A stretch of 64,000 nucleotides of DNA, from positions 20,220 through 84,219 of the forward strand of contig NZ_LIPT01000014.1 in the NCBI RefSeq assembly GCF_001418225.1, given 5' to 3'. This DNA is from Pannonibacter indicus (lineage in GTDB: Bacteria > Pseudomonadota > Alphaproteobacteria > Rhizobiales > Stappiaceae). This document shows, one piece after another, positions 8,367 to 16,259 of the stretch. The position numbers and the translations under genes were made by a program. The notes beneath the pieces were generated by a model. That model saw only the letters and a program-made list of their open reading frames with translations. It was not told where the DNA came from and did not search any database. The number at the start of each line of letters is the position of its first letter. The first letter of the stretch is position 1.

Positions 8367-9539
8367 TTATGCGGCGGACATGCGGCGGGCAAAGTCGAGG
8401 ATCATCTCCTCCCCGCCCCTTGCGGCCACCAGTGACAGGCCGACGGGCGCGCCGTCCACGGTGGCGCCGGGAATTGTCAGCTCCGGCAGGCCGCTGAGAC
8501 CGGCAATGCAGGTGACCGGCATGGTGGCCCTGCGGTAAAGCTCCAGATCGGACTGGCTGGCATCACGCAAGGGCGCCGGGCCGGGAGCCGTTGGCAGCAG
8601 CAGGATCACGCCGCCGGAAAGCGCCTCATCCATGGCGGCTCGGATGACAGACCGGTCTTGTGCAACCTTGGCAAAGGTTTCTTCCGAAACGGCTTTGGCA
8701 GCGGCAAGCCGCTCGCCGACGCCGGGGCCGAAGTCCGGTTGCTCTGCCTCGATCCAGTCCCCCAGCGAAGCCCAGGTTTCATAGGCCTGATGCAACCGGA
8801 ATGTCTCGAACCAGTCGATCTCCCCGTAAAGCGGGATGGCATGGGGGAGCGCAGGCCCCAGCAGGCTTTCAGCCCGGGCGACACCCGGCGCAAGCGCGCT
8901 GCGCATTGAGGCATCCAGCGTCGCCCATATGGTTTCCGGCATCCACAGCCGCGCGGGGGCTGGCGCATTGTCTGCCTTGATGCCGAAGACGGCGCTGATC
9001 CGCAGCATCAGATCGAGCTCCCGGGCAAACCAGCCCGGCACATCGAAGCTGGGGGCAAGAGGTTTCAGCCCCGTGCCATCAACGCGGCCATGGCCGGGAC
9101 GCAAGCCGTAGAGCCCGCAGAAGGATGCAGGAACGCGCACCGAGCCGCCCGTGTCGCTGCCAAGGGCAAAGTCCACGAGGCCTGCGGCCACCGCAGAGGC
9201 TGAACCGGACGACGAGCCGCCCGGCACCCGCAGCGGCGCGGCACTGTTCAGCGGCGTGCCCGTATGGGCATTGCTGCCGATCATGCTGTAGGCAAGCTCA
9301 TCCATTTTGGTGAAGCCAGCGAGCCCCGCCCCGGCATCCAGCACCGCTTGCAGCGATGGTGCCGTCACCGTGTCCGGCGCATGGCTCGCCTTCCAGGCAG
9401 GGCTCCCGTTACCAGCCACACGTCCCGCAAAGGCGTAATTGTCCTTGGCGGCAAAGGTGAGGCCGTTCAGCGTGCCTTGGCCCGCCACCAGCGGCGTCTC
9501 CAGAACCTCGATGAAAGATTCAGCCGTATCATTGATCAT
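8367..9539 (-). CDS. Amidase-signature family hydrolase
   Basis: 390 residues, slightly short for the family. The Ser-Ser-Lys catalytic core is present: Lys in TFAAKDNY near 31, the Gly/Ser-rich signature GGSSSGSASAV near 115-125 and the nucleophile in SDTGGSVRVPA near 140. Family members hydrolyse amides, including amide products of ring opening. An AGGAGG site 9 bp upstream supports the ATG at 9539. It lies 13 bp after the GntR gene and is divergent from an ABC importer, so it probably acts on an imported amide-containing compound. The natural substrate cannot be read from the sequence. Confidence 0.9.
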   Translation of the reverse strand: MINDTAESFIEVLETPLVAGQGTLNGLTFAAKDNYAFAGRVAGNGSPAWKASHAPDTVTAPSLQAVLDAGAGLAGFTKMDELAYSMIGSNAHTGTPLNSAAPLRVPGGSSSGSASAVAAGLVDFALGSDTGGSVRVPASFCGLYGLRPGHGRVDGTGLKPLAPSFDVPGWFARELDLMLRISAVFGIKADNAPAPARLWMPETIWATLDASMRSALAPGVARAESLLGPALPHAIPLYGEIDWFETFRLHQAYETWASLGDWIEAEQPDFGPGVGERLAAAKAVSEETFAKVAQDRSVIRAAMDEALSGGVILLLPTAPGPAPLRDASQSDLELYRRATMPVTCIAGLSGLPELTIPGATVDGAPVGLSLVAARGGEEMILDFARRMSAA

Positions 9540-9552
9540 GAAATCATCCTCC

Positions 9553-10287
9553 TCACGAGGTCAGGTCTATTCCGGCGCGCCGGGCGGCGCCCTGAATGTG
9601 GGCAGCCATGGCGCGGCAGGCGGCATCCCCGTCCAGCCGGTCCACCGCTTCCATAATGGCCAGATGCTCGGCTGCGGTTTCCACCATGCTTTCCATACGC
9701 ACCATGGGCACCCACTGGCTGCTCTGGAACTCCCGCGCCATCAACCGGTGCATGGACTGGAAGATGCGGTTGCCGCAAGACTCGACGATCAGATCATGGA
9801 ACAGGGTGTCCTGTGCCGCCACCTCGACACTGCGGCCGGTGCGGGCCGCCGCCATCAGCGCCTCGACCGAGCGCCACAGCCGCCATTTCACATCACCGGT
9901 GAGCGCAGGCATGGCTAGGCGCAGCACCTGCGGCTCCATCGCCATGCGGAATTGATAGGTCTCTTCAAGCGAATAGCCTCTGCCGTGCGACCACAGATCG
10001 GCCGGCTGCAGGCCGGATGCGCCCGCAACAAAAAGCCCGCGCCTCTGCTCGACACGCACCAGCCCCAGCGCTTCGAGCATGGAAATCGCCTCGCGCACCG
10101 AAGGCCGCGATGCGCCCAGAATGCCGGCAAGATCGCGCTGGGACGGCAGGGCATCACCCTCCTCCAGCCCTTCATCGGCAATCATCGCCTGGATCGCCCG
10201 GGCCACACGCGCCGGAACCGAGGCGGATGCATCATCCTCCGGCAGCGCCAGTGTGCCGTCTGCGTCATCTGGTGAAAGAGCGGTCAT
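9553..10287 (-). CDS. GntR-family regulator, FCD subfamily
   Basis: 244 residues. The N-terminal winged helix contains LPSQRDLAGILGASRPSVRE, and the FCD domain carries the metal/ligand residues (QDTLFHDLIVESCGN, AEHLAIMEAV, AAHIQGAA). It is the first gene of the GntR-amidase-racemase operon and divergent from the ABC transporter operon. A palindrome lies about 50 bp upstream in the shared gap. It likely represses both directions until an import-derived ligand binds. That pairing is inferred from position only. Confidence 0.92.
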   Translation of the reverse strand: MTALSPDDADGTLALPEDDASASVPARVARAIQAMIADEGLEEGDALPSQRDLAGILGASRPSVREAISMLEALGLVRVEQRRGLFVAGASGLQPADLWSHGRGYSLEETYQFRMAMEPQVLRLAMPALTGDVKWRLWRSVEALMAAARTGRSVEVAAQDTLFHDLIVESCGNRIFQSMHRLMAREFQSSQWVPMVRMESMVETAAEHLAIMEAVDRLDGDAACRAMAAHIQGAARRAGIDLTS

Positions 10288-10336
10288 ACCTGCCTAAATC
10301 TTCGCCTTGCATCAAAAATGCGCTGTTCATACGCTC

Positions 10337-10348
10337 ATCTGGTCAGAT
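10337..10348. promoter_or_regulatory. Candidate GntR operator
   Basis: Perfect palindrome ATCTG-GT-CAGAT in the 199-bp divergent gap between the GntR gene and the ABC substrate-binding gene, containing the TGGTC element common in FCD operators. It could serve both promoters. Confidence 0.45.
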
Positions 10349-10486
10349 CAGAATGATTTGGTAGCGCACGAAAACCTGACCTTCAAGTCAAAAATTAAAA
10401 TGACTTCCAGACACCGCGCATCCCGCAAGTTCTGAAAAGTCGTTCAATAAGAAACACATCAAAACTCTCAGAGAAGGAACACATTG

Positions 10487-12097
10487 ATGGCGTTGAAGAC
10501 ATTCCGAAGCGCAGCACTTGCGGCCCTTTCGCTTGCCGCCCTTGCCGGCACGTCAATGCATGCTTTGGCAGCAGGCACGCTGCGCATCGGCATGACCGCG
10601 TCGGATATCCCTCTCACCACCGGTCAGGTCGATCAGGGCGGCGAAGGCATGCGCTTCATCGGCTACACGGTCTATAACTCGCTGGTCGAGTGGGATCTTT
10701 CGAGCGCCGACAAGCCTTCCGTTCTGACGCCGGGCCTTGCCACCGAATGGAGCGCCGATCCGGCCGATACCACCAAGTGGACCTTCAAGATCCGAGAAGG
10801 CGTGAAGTTCCATGATGGCTCGGACTTCACTGCCCATGACGTGGTGTGGAACCTCGACAAGCTGCTGAAGACCGATGCGGAACAGTATGACCCGCGTCAG
10901 GCCGCACAGGGCAAATCGCGCATTCCCGCGGTCGACACCTACCGCGCCATCGATGATTACACGCTGGAAGTCATCACCAAGGCCCCTGACGCGACCCTGC
11001 CCTATCAGCTCGCCTGGATCTTCATGAGCTCCAAGGCCAACTGGGAAGCCAAGGGCAAGAACTGGGAAGAGGTTGCCAAGGAGCCGTCTGGCACCGGACC
11101 ATGGAAGCTTGCCAGCTTCGTCCCGCGTGAGCGTGCCGAACTCGTGCCCAACACCGGCTATTGGGATGAGGCCCGCATCCCGAAACTCGACAAGATGGTG
11201 CTGGTGCCCCTGCCCGAGCCGAATGCCCGCACTGCGGCCCTGCTCTCAGGTCAGGTGGACTGGATCGAGGCGCCCGCCCCCGACACGATCCCGGCCATCA
11301 AGGCGCAGGGCATGACGATCACCTCCAACGCCTATCCGCACAACTGGACCTGGCACCTGTCGCGCGTGGAAGGCTCGCCGTGGAATGATATCCGCGTGCG
11401 CAAGGCTGCAAACCTCGCCATCGACCGTGACGGCCTGTCCGAACTTCTGGGCGGGCTGATGATCCCGGCCAAAGGCTTCGTGCCGCCGTCCAACCAGTGG
11501 TTCGGCAATCCCACCTTCGACGTGAAGTATGACCCGGAAGAGGCCAAGCGCCTGCTGGCAGAAGCCGGCTATGGCCCGGACAAGCCGCTGAAGGTGAAAG
11601 CACTGATCTCGCCCTCCGGCTCCGGCCAGATGCTGCCCCTGCCCATGAACGAATACATCCAGCAGAGCCTTGCGGAAGTGGGCATCGAGGTGGAATTTAT
11701 GGTGGTGGAGTGGAATCAGATGATCAACCTGTGGCGCGCCGGCGCCAAGGACCCGAGCGTCGAGGGCTCCCATTCGATCAACTTCACCTATTTCATCCAG
11801 GATCCCTTCACCGGCTTCCTGCGGCACCTGAGCTGTGACCTCGTGGCGCCGAACGGCACCAACTGGGGCCACTACTGCGACCCGGAGATGGAAGACCTGT
11901 TCAAGCAGATCAAGACCACCTTCGACCCGGAAAAGCAGGATGAGGTGATCCGCAAGACCCACGAGAAATTCGTCGATGACGCCCTGTTCCTGATGGTCAC
12001 CCATGACGTTGCCCCGCGCGCCATGACAGGCAGGGTGAAAGGCTTCGTCCAGCCGCAGAACTGGTACCTGAACTTCTCCTCCATCACGATGGAATGA
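10487..12097 (+). CDS. ABC transporter substrate-binding protein, peptide/nickel family 5
   Basis: 536 residues from the ATG at 10487 (GAGAAGGA 8 bp upstream); the TTG just before it is not needed. A Sec signal peptide covers about residues 1-30 (ending ALAAG). The mature protein has the SBP_bac_5 signature, including LATEWSADP and WTFKIREGVKFHDGSDFTAHDV near residues 80-115. This is a periplasmic receptor of the oligopeptide/dipeptide type, which can also carry opines, glycosides or other amides. It heads a five-gene operon with two permeases and two ATPases, separated from the first permease by a 121-bp gap with a strong hairpin. Confidence 0.93.
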   Translation: MALKTFRSAALAALSLAALAGTSMHALAAGTLRIGMTASDIPLTTGQVDQGGEGMRFIGYTVYNSLVEWDLSSADKPSVLTPGLATEWSADPADTTKWTFKIREGVKFHDGSDFTAHDVVWNLDKLLKTDAEQYDPRQAAQGKSRIPAVDTYRAIDDYTLEVITKAPDATLPYQLAWIFMSSKANWEAKGKNWEEVAKEPSGTGPWKLASFVPRERAELVPNTGYWDEARIPKLDKMVLVPLPEPNARTAALLSGQVDWIEAPAPDTIPAIKAQGMTITSNAYPHNWTWHLSRVEGSPWNDIRVRKAANLAIDRDGLSELLGGLMIPAKGFVPPSNQWFGNPTFDVKYDPEEAKRLLAEAGYGPDKPLKVKALISPSGSGQMLPLPMNEYIQQSLAEVGIEVEFMVVEWNQMINLWRAGAKDPSVEGSHSINFTYFIQDPFTGFLRHLSCDLVAPNGTNWGHYCDPEMEDLFKQIKTTFDPEKQDEVIRKTHEKFVDDALFLMVTHDVAPRAMTGRVKGFVQPQNWYLNFSSITME

Positions 12098-12102
12098 GGC
12101 TC

Positions 12103-12134
12103 CCTGCCCGGCGGAGAGGCCCCCGCCGGGCAGG
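12103..12134 (+). promoter_or_regulatory. Intercistronic hairpin after the ABC binding-protein gene
   Basis: Perfect 12-bp stem CCTGCCCGGCGG (12103-12114) with CCGCCGGGCAGG (12123-12134), 8-nt loop, directly after the substrate-binding gene stop and 84 bp before dppB. It has no U-run, so it is more likely an mRNA-stabilising or attenuating element than a full terminator. Confidence 0.6.
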
Positions 12135-12218
12135 CTCTCCCGAACATAGCCCACGATCCCGGCCGCAAGAGCCGGGGCGCAAAAGACACCGGTTTCCCGA
12201 GAAGAGCAGCCCCCGCCC

Positions 12219-13172
12219 ATGTTCACCTATCTTCTGCGCCGTCTGATCTATGTGCTGCCGGTCGCCTTCGGCGTCAGCCTGATCTGCTTCCTCCTGGTGC
12301 ATATCGCCCCCGGCGACCCGCTGACGGCGATCATGCCGGTGGATGCGACACAGGAACAGCAGGCGGCCATGCGCTCAGCCTACGGGCTCGACAAGCCCCT
12401 GCCCGTGCAATACGGCATCTGGGTCGGCAAGGTCGTGACCGGCGATCTCGGCAAGTCCATCGCCACGGGCCGTCCGGTGGCGCAGGAAGTGTTCGGCGCG
12501 GTCAAGAACTCCATGCTGCTCGCCTTCATGGCCAGCCTGATTGCCTTTCCCATCGGCCTGACGCTGGGCTTCCTTGCCGGATACTGGCGCGGCACCGCCT
12601 TTGACCGTCTGGTGACGGGCGTTGCCATCACCGGCGTCTCCGTGCCCAATTACTGGCTCGGCATCGTGCTGGTGATCATTTTCTCCGTCCAGCTCGGCTG
12701 GCTTCCGGCCATGGGCGCAGGGCCGGGCGGTTCGGGCGTTTGGGTCTGGGACCTTGAGCACTTCAGGTATCTGATCCTGCCCTCGGTCACGCTTGCGGTG
12801 GTGCCCATCGGGCTGGTGGCCCGCACGGTGCGGGCGCTGGTGGGCGACATTCTCACCATGGATTTCGTGCAGGCACTCTATGCCAAGGGCATGCGCCACC
12901 ACGAGGTGCTGCGCCACGTGCTGTGGAATGCCGCCCCCACCGGGCTGTCTGTCATGGGCCTGCAGCTCGGCTATCTGCTCGGCGGCTCGATCCTGATCGA
13001 GACCGTGTTCAACTGGCCCGGTTCCGGATTCCTCTTGTCCAACGCCATCTTCCAGCGCGATCTGCCGCTGCTGCAGGGCACGATCCTGGTGCTCGCCATG
13101 TTCTTCGTCACCATGAACCTCCTCGTCGACGTGGCACAGGCCGCCATCGACCCGCGCATCAAGAGGGCCTGA
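12219..13172 (+). CDS. dppB: ABC transporter permease, DppB family
   Basis: 317 residues with six predicted membrane helices, starting MFTYLLRRLIYVLPVAFG as in DppB/OppB proteins. The cytoplasmic EAA-type loop is visible (FVQALYAKGMRHHEVLRHVLWNA). It pairs with the DppC-type permease encoded 3 bp downstream to form the inner-membrane channel. The operon layout (binding protein, B, C, two ATPases) is the classic oligopeptide arrangement. Confidence 0.93.
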   Translation: MFTYLLRRLIYVLPVAFGVSLICFLLVHIAPGDPLTAIMPVDATQEQQAAMRSAYGLDKPLPVQYGIWVGKVVTGDLGKSIATGRPVAQEVFGAVKNSMLLAFMASLIAFPIGLTLGFLAGYWRGTAFDRLVTGVAITGVSVPNYWLGIVLVIIFSVQLGWLPAMGAGPGGSGVWVWDLEHFRYLILPSVTLAVVPIGLVARTVRALVGDILTMDFVQALYAKGMRHHEVLRHVLWNAAPTGLSVMGLQLGYLLGGSILIETVFNWPGSGFLLSNAIFQRDLPLLQGTILVLAMFFVTMNLLVDVAQAAIDPRIKRA

Positions 13173-13175
13173 GCC

Positions 13176-14075
13176 ATGAGCGTGACAAGCCCCGCAGCAA
13201 GCCCTGCCGCAATCACCGCACCTGTTGTGCAATCCGCCCCCGGCTACTGGTCCGGCGTCGCCCGCCGTTTCCTGCGCGACCGGCTGGCCGTGATCTGCCT
13301 CGTCATTCTGGCGGCGCTCATCCTGGCGGCCATATTCGCCCCTTACCTCGGCCTTGCCGACCCGTACAAGGCCAGCATGATCCGGCGCCTCAAGCCGATA
13401 GGCTTCGACGGTCATCCGCTCGGCACCGACGAGCAGGGCCGCGACATGCTGGCCCGGCTGATCTACGGCGGCCGCCTCACCCTGTTTGTCGGGCTGATGC
13501 CGGTCGTCTTCGCCTTCTTCATCGGCTCGGCGCTGGGCATCATCGCCGGCTATGCGGGCGGCTGGCTCAACACGGTGATCATGCGCACCGTGGACGTGTT
13601 CTTCGCGTTTCCCTCCGTGCTGCTGGCCATCGCCATTTCCAGCGCGCTGGGCGCGGGCATCGTCAACAGCCTGGTGTCGCTCACCATCGTCTTCATTCCG
13701 CCCATCGCCCGCGTTGCCGAAAGCGCCACCGCCAGCGTGCGCTCGCTCGACTATATCGATGCGGCAAGGGCGAGCGGCGGCGGGGCGCTCACAATCATCC
13801 GCGCCCATGTGATCAGCAACGTCATCGGCCCGATCTTCGTCTATGCCACCAGCCTCACCAGCGTGTGCATGATCCTTGCCGCAGGCCTCTCCTTCCTCGG
13901 TATCGGCGTGCGCCCGCCCGAGCCGGAATGGGGCCTGATGCTGAACACCCTGCGCACGGCGATCTACGTGAACCCCTATGTCGCCGCCCTGCCCGGCCTG
14001 ATGATCTTTGCCACCTCTCTCTGCCTCAACCTGCTCAGCGACGGCCTGCGCAGCGCCATGAACGTCAAGGACTGA
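13176..14075 (+). CDS. dppC: ABC transporter permease, DppC family
   Basis: 299 residues. It has the extended N-terminus typical of DppC, then helices including LAVICLVILAALILAAIFAPYL. The family motif PLGTDEQGRDMLARLIYGGR lies near residue 85, and the EAA loop YIDAARASGGGALTIIRAHV near 190. It forms the second half of the channel with DppB. Start ATG at 13176 is 3 bp after dppB, and the stop is 11 bp before the next ATPase gene. Confidence 0.93.
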   Translation: MSVTSPAASPAAITAPVVQSAPGYWSGVARRFLRDRLAVICLVILAALILAAIFAPYLGLADPYKASMIRRLKPIGFDGHPLGTDEQGRDMLARLIYGGRLTLFVGLMPVVFAFFIGSALGIIAGYAGGWLNTVIMRTVDVFFAFPSVLLAIAISSALGAGIVNSLVSLTIVFIPPIARVAESATASVRSLDYIDAARASGGGALTIIRAHVISNVIGPIFVYATSLTSVCMILAAGLSFLGIGVRPPEPEWGLMLNTLRTAIYVNPYVAALPGLMIFATSLCLNLLSDGLRSAMNVKD

Positions 14076-14086
14076 GGAACACGCAA

Positions 14087-15151
14087 ATGACAGCCACCAA
14101 CGCCTTGAACGCAGAAACTCTTGCGCAGACCGAAGACAGGGGCGGCCCGGCCCAGCCCCTGCTGATGGCGCAGAACCTGACGAAGCACTTCCCCATCCGC
14201 TCCGGCCTTCTCAACCGGCGCACCGGCACGGTGCATGCGGTGGATAACGTTTCATTCCATGTGAAAAAGGGTGAGACGCTCGGCATCGTCGGCGAATCCG
14301 GCTGCGGCAAGTCCACCACCGCCCGCCTGCTGATCGGCCTCATCCCGCATGATGCCGGGGAGATCATCTTCGATGGCGAAGCGCTGGGCACGGATCTGGC
14401 GCTGAAGGACCTGCGGCGCGGCGTACAGATGGTGTTTCAGGACAGCTACGCCTCGCTCAACCCGCGCCTGACCATCCTCGACTCCATCGCCTTCGGCCCG
14501 AAGCTGCATGGCATGGACGATCCGGAAGGCAGAGCCCGCAAGCTGATGGAAAAAGTGGGCCTTGACCCGGCCCGCTTCGCCCACCGCTACCCGCATGAAC
14601 TGTCCGGCGGCCAGCGCCAGCGCATCAACATCGCCCGGGCGCTGGCCATGGCCCCGCGCCTCGTCATCCTGGATGAAGCCGTCTCTGCCCTAGACAAGTC
14701 TGTAGAAGCGCAGGTGCTGAACCTGCTTAACGATCTCAAGGCAGAGCTGGGCCTCACCTATGTTTTCATTTCTCATGATCTGAATGTGGTGCGCTACATT
14801 TCCGACCGGGTGATGGTGATGTATCTGGGCGAAGTGGTGGAAATCGGCCCTGCAGAGAGCATCTACGAGCAGCAGGCCCACCCCTACACAGCCTCGCTCT
14901 TTGCCGCCATGCCCTCCATGGACCCGGACAACCGCACGCAGGAACCTCCGCTCGCAGGCGATCCGCCCAACCCGGTCAACCCGCCCACCGGCTGCCGCTT
15001 TCACACCCGCTGCCGCTTTGCCGAAGGCGTCTGCGCTGCGTCCAAACCTGCGCTTGCCGCCCTCCCCGGTGCCGAGGAACACATGGCGGCCTGCCACATG
15101 CTGGAGCCCGCCTCCGGCCACAGCCTTGCCGTGAAGGAGGCCGCAGAATGA
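14087..15151 (+). CDS. dppF: ABC transporter ATP-binding protein, DppF/OppF type
   Basis: 354 residues from the ATG at 14087, 11 bp after dppC. Walker A is GESGCGKST, the signature motif LSGGQRQR, and Walker B RLVILDEAVSALD; the usual Asp-Glu is kept. The C-terminal oligopeptide-transporter Cys-rich extension is present (GCRFHTRCRFAEGVC), which in relatives can hold an Fe-S cluster. It supplies ATP hydrolysis to the DppBC channel as a heterodimer with the next gene. The stop overlaps the next start in an ATGA junction. Confidence 0.93.
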   Translation: MTATNALNAETLAQTEDRGGPAQPLLMAQNLTKHFPIRSGLLNRRTGTVHAVDNVSFHVKKGETLGIVGESGCGKSTTARLLIGLIPHDAGEIIFDGEALGTDLALKDLRRGVQMVFQDSYASLNPRLTILDSIAFGPKLHGMDDPEGRARKLMEKVGLDPARFAHRYPHELSGGQRQRINIARALAMAPRLVILDEAVSALDKSVEAQVLNLLNDLKAELGLTYVFISHDLNVVRYISDRVMVMYLGEVVEIGPAESIYEQQAHPYTASLFAAMPSMDPDNRTQEPPLAGDPPNPVNPPTGCRFHTRCRFAEGVCAASKPALAALPGAEEHMAACHMLEPASGHSLAVKEAAE

Positions 15152-16164
15152 CGAGCACAGTGACTGGCACAATGACCTCCGCCGCCCCCCTGATGGAATT
15201 CGACAATCTCACCGTCCGCTTCAAGGGCGAGCGCACGGTTCATGCCATCAACGGCGTCAGCCTGACCTTGCAGCAGGGCGAAACCCTCGGGCTGCTGGGC
15301 GAGTCCGGCTCCGGCAAGAGCGTGACGCTCAAAACGCTGCTGCGCCTGCTGCCGCCGCGCCGCACGGACATCGAAGGCAGCGTGCGGGTGAATGGCACCG
15401 ACGTGATGAAGCTGCAGGGCGCCGCCCTTTCCGCCTTCCGGGGCAGCGAAGTCTCCATGGTGTTCCAGGAACCGGCGCTGGCGCTCGATCCGGTCTTCAC
15501 CATCGGCGACCAAATCGCCGAAACCGTGATGCGCCACAAGGGCGTGAGCAAGCTGGCCGCCATGGATGTGGCGCTCGACATGCTCACCCGCGTGCGCATC
15601 CCCTCGCCCGAGCGTCGGCTGAAGAACTATCCGCATGAAATGTCCGGCGGCATGCGTCAGCGCGCCATGATCGCCCTCGCCCTCGCCTGCCGCCCGAAGC
15701 TGCTGCTGGCCGACGAGCCGACCACCGCCCTTGATGCCACCGTGCAGATCCAGATCCTGCTGCTGCTGCGCGAATTGCAGAAGGAATTCGGCATGGGCGT
15801 CATTTTCGTCACCCATGACATCGGCGTTGCCATTGAGGTGTCGGACCGGATCGCGGTCATGTATGCGGGCAATATCGTGGAGATGGGCCCGGCGCGCGAG
15901 ATCATCCGCAACCCGCAGCATCCCTACACGCGCGGCCTTCTGGCGGCAAACCTGCATGATGTGGTCAAGGGCCAGCGGCTTGACGCCATTCCCGGCTCCC
16001 CGCCCGCGCTGGAAACGAAACCGGTCTCCTGCTCCTTCGCCCCGCGCTGTGCCTTTGCAACCGGCATCTGCCGGGCGCAGAAGCCGGAGCTTGTCCCGGC
16101 CAAAGGCCAGACCGCCCATCTTTCCGCCTGCTTCCACGCGCAGGCGGCAAACGTGGCGGCTTGA
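15148..16164 (+). CDS. dppD: ABC transporter ATP-binding protein, DppD/OppD type
   Basis: 338 residues. Walker A GESGSGKSV, signature MSGGMRQR and Walker B LLLADEPTTALD are present. The C-terminal extension carries the family cysteines (CSFAPRCAFATGIC). Its ATG overlaps the dppF stop (ATGA), implying translational coupling. It is the last gene of the importer operon and faces the convergent deaminase-family gene after 95 bp. Confidence 0.93.
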   Translation: MTSTVTGTMTSAAPLMEFDNLTVRFKGERTVHAINGVSLTLQQGETLGLLGESGSGKSVTLKTLLRLLPPRRTDIEGSVRVNGTDVMKLQGAALSAFRGSEVSMVFQEPALALDPVFTIGDQIAETVMRHKGVSKLAAMDVALDMLTRVRIPSPERRLKNYPHEMSGGMRQRAMIALALACRPKLLLADEPTTALDATVQIQILLLLRELQKEFGMGVIFVTHDIGVAIEVSDRIAVMYAGNIVEMGPAREIIRNPQHPYTRGLLAANLHDVVKGQRLDAIPGSPPALETKPVSCSFAPRCAFATGICRAQKPELVPAKGQTAHLSACFHAQAANVAA

Positions 16165-16180
16165 ACCCATCCCCAGCGCC

Positions 16181-16201
16181 GTCCCCGCCTTCTGCGGGGA
16201 C
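16181..16201. other. Hairpin in the convergent gap
   Basis: GTCCCCGC-N5-GCGGGGAC, perfect 8-bp arms, in the 95-bp gap between dppD and the convergent adenine deaminase-family gene. No U-run follows on either strand, so it can only be called a possible transcript end. Confidence 0.4.
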
Positions 16202-16259
16202 CTGCCGGGGAGGCAAGGCATTGCGCCCCTCTCAGGCGGCGCGGTTGGGCTTCCAGCCG

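Noticed and set aside
10484..10486. TTG as start of the ABC binding-protein gene
   Set aside because: The ATG immediately after it has the better-spaced GAGAAGGA site and gives a normal signal peptide.
12375..13808. Long antisense reading frame opposite dppB/dppC
   Set aside because: Shadow of clear permease genes with Asp/Gly/His-rich unnatural composition.
16181..16201. Full terminator between dppD and the deaminase gene
   Set aside because: The stem is perfect but no U-run follows on either strand; listed only as a hairpin.
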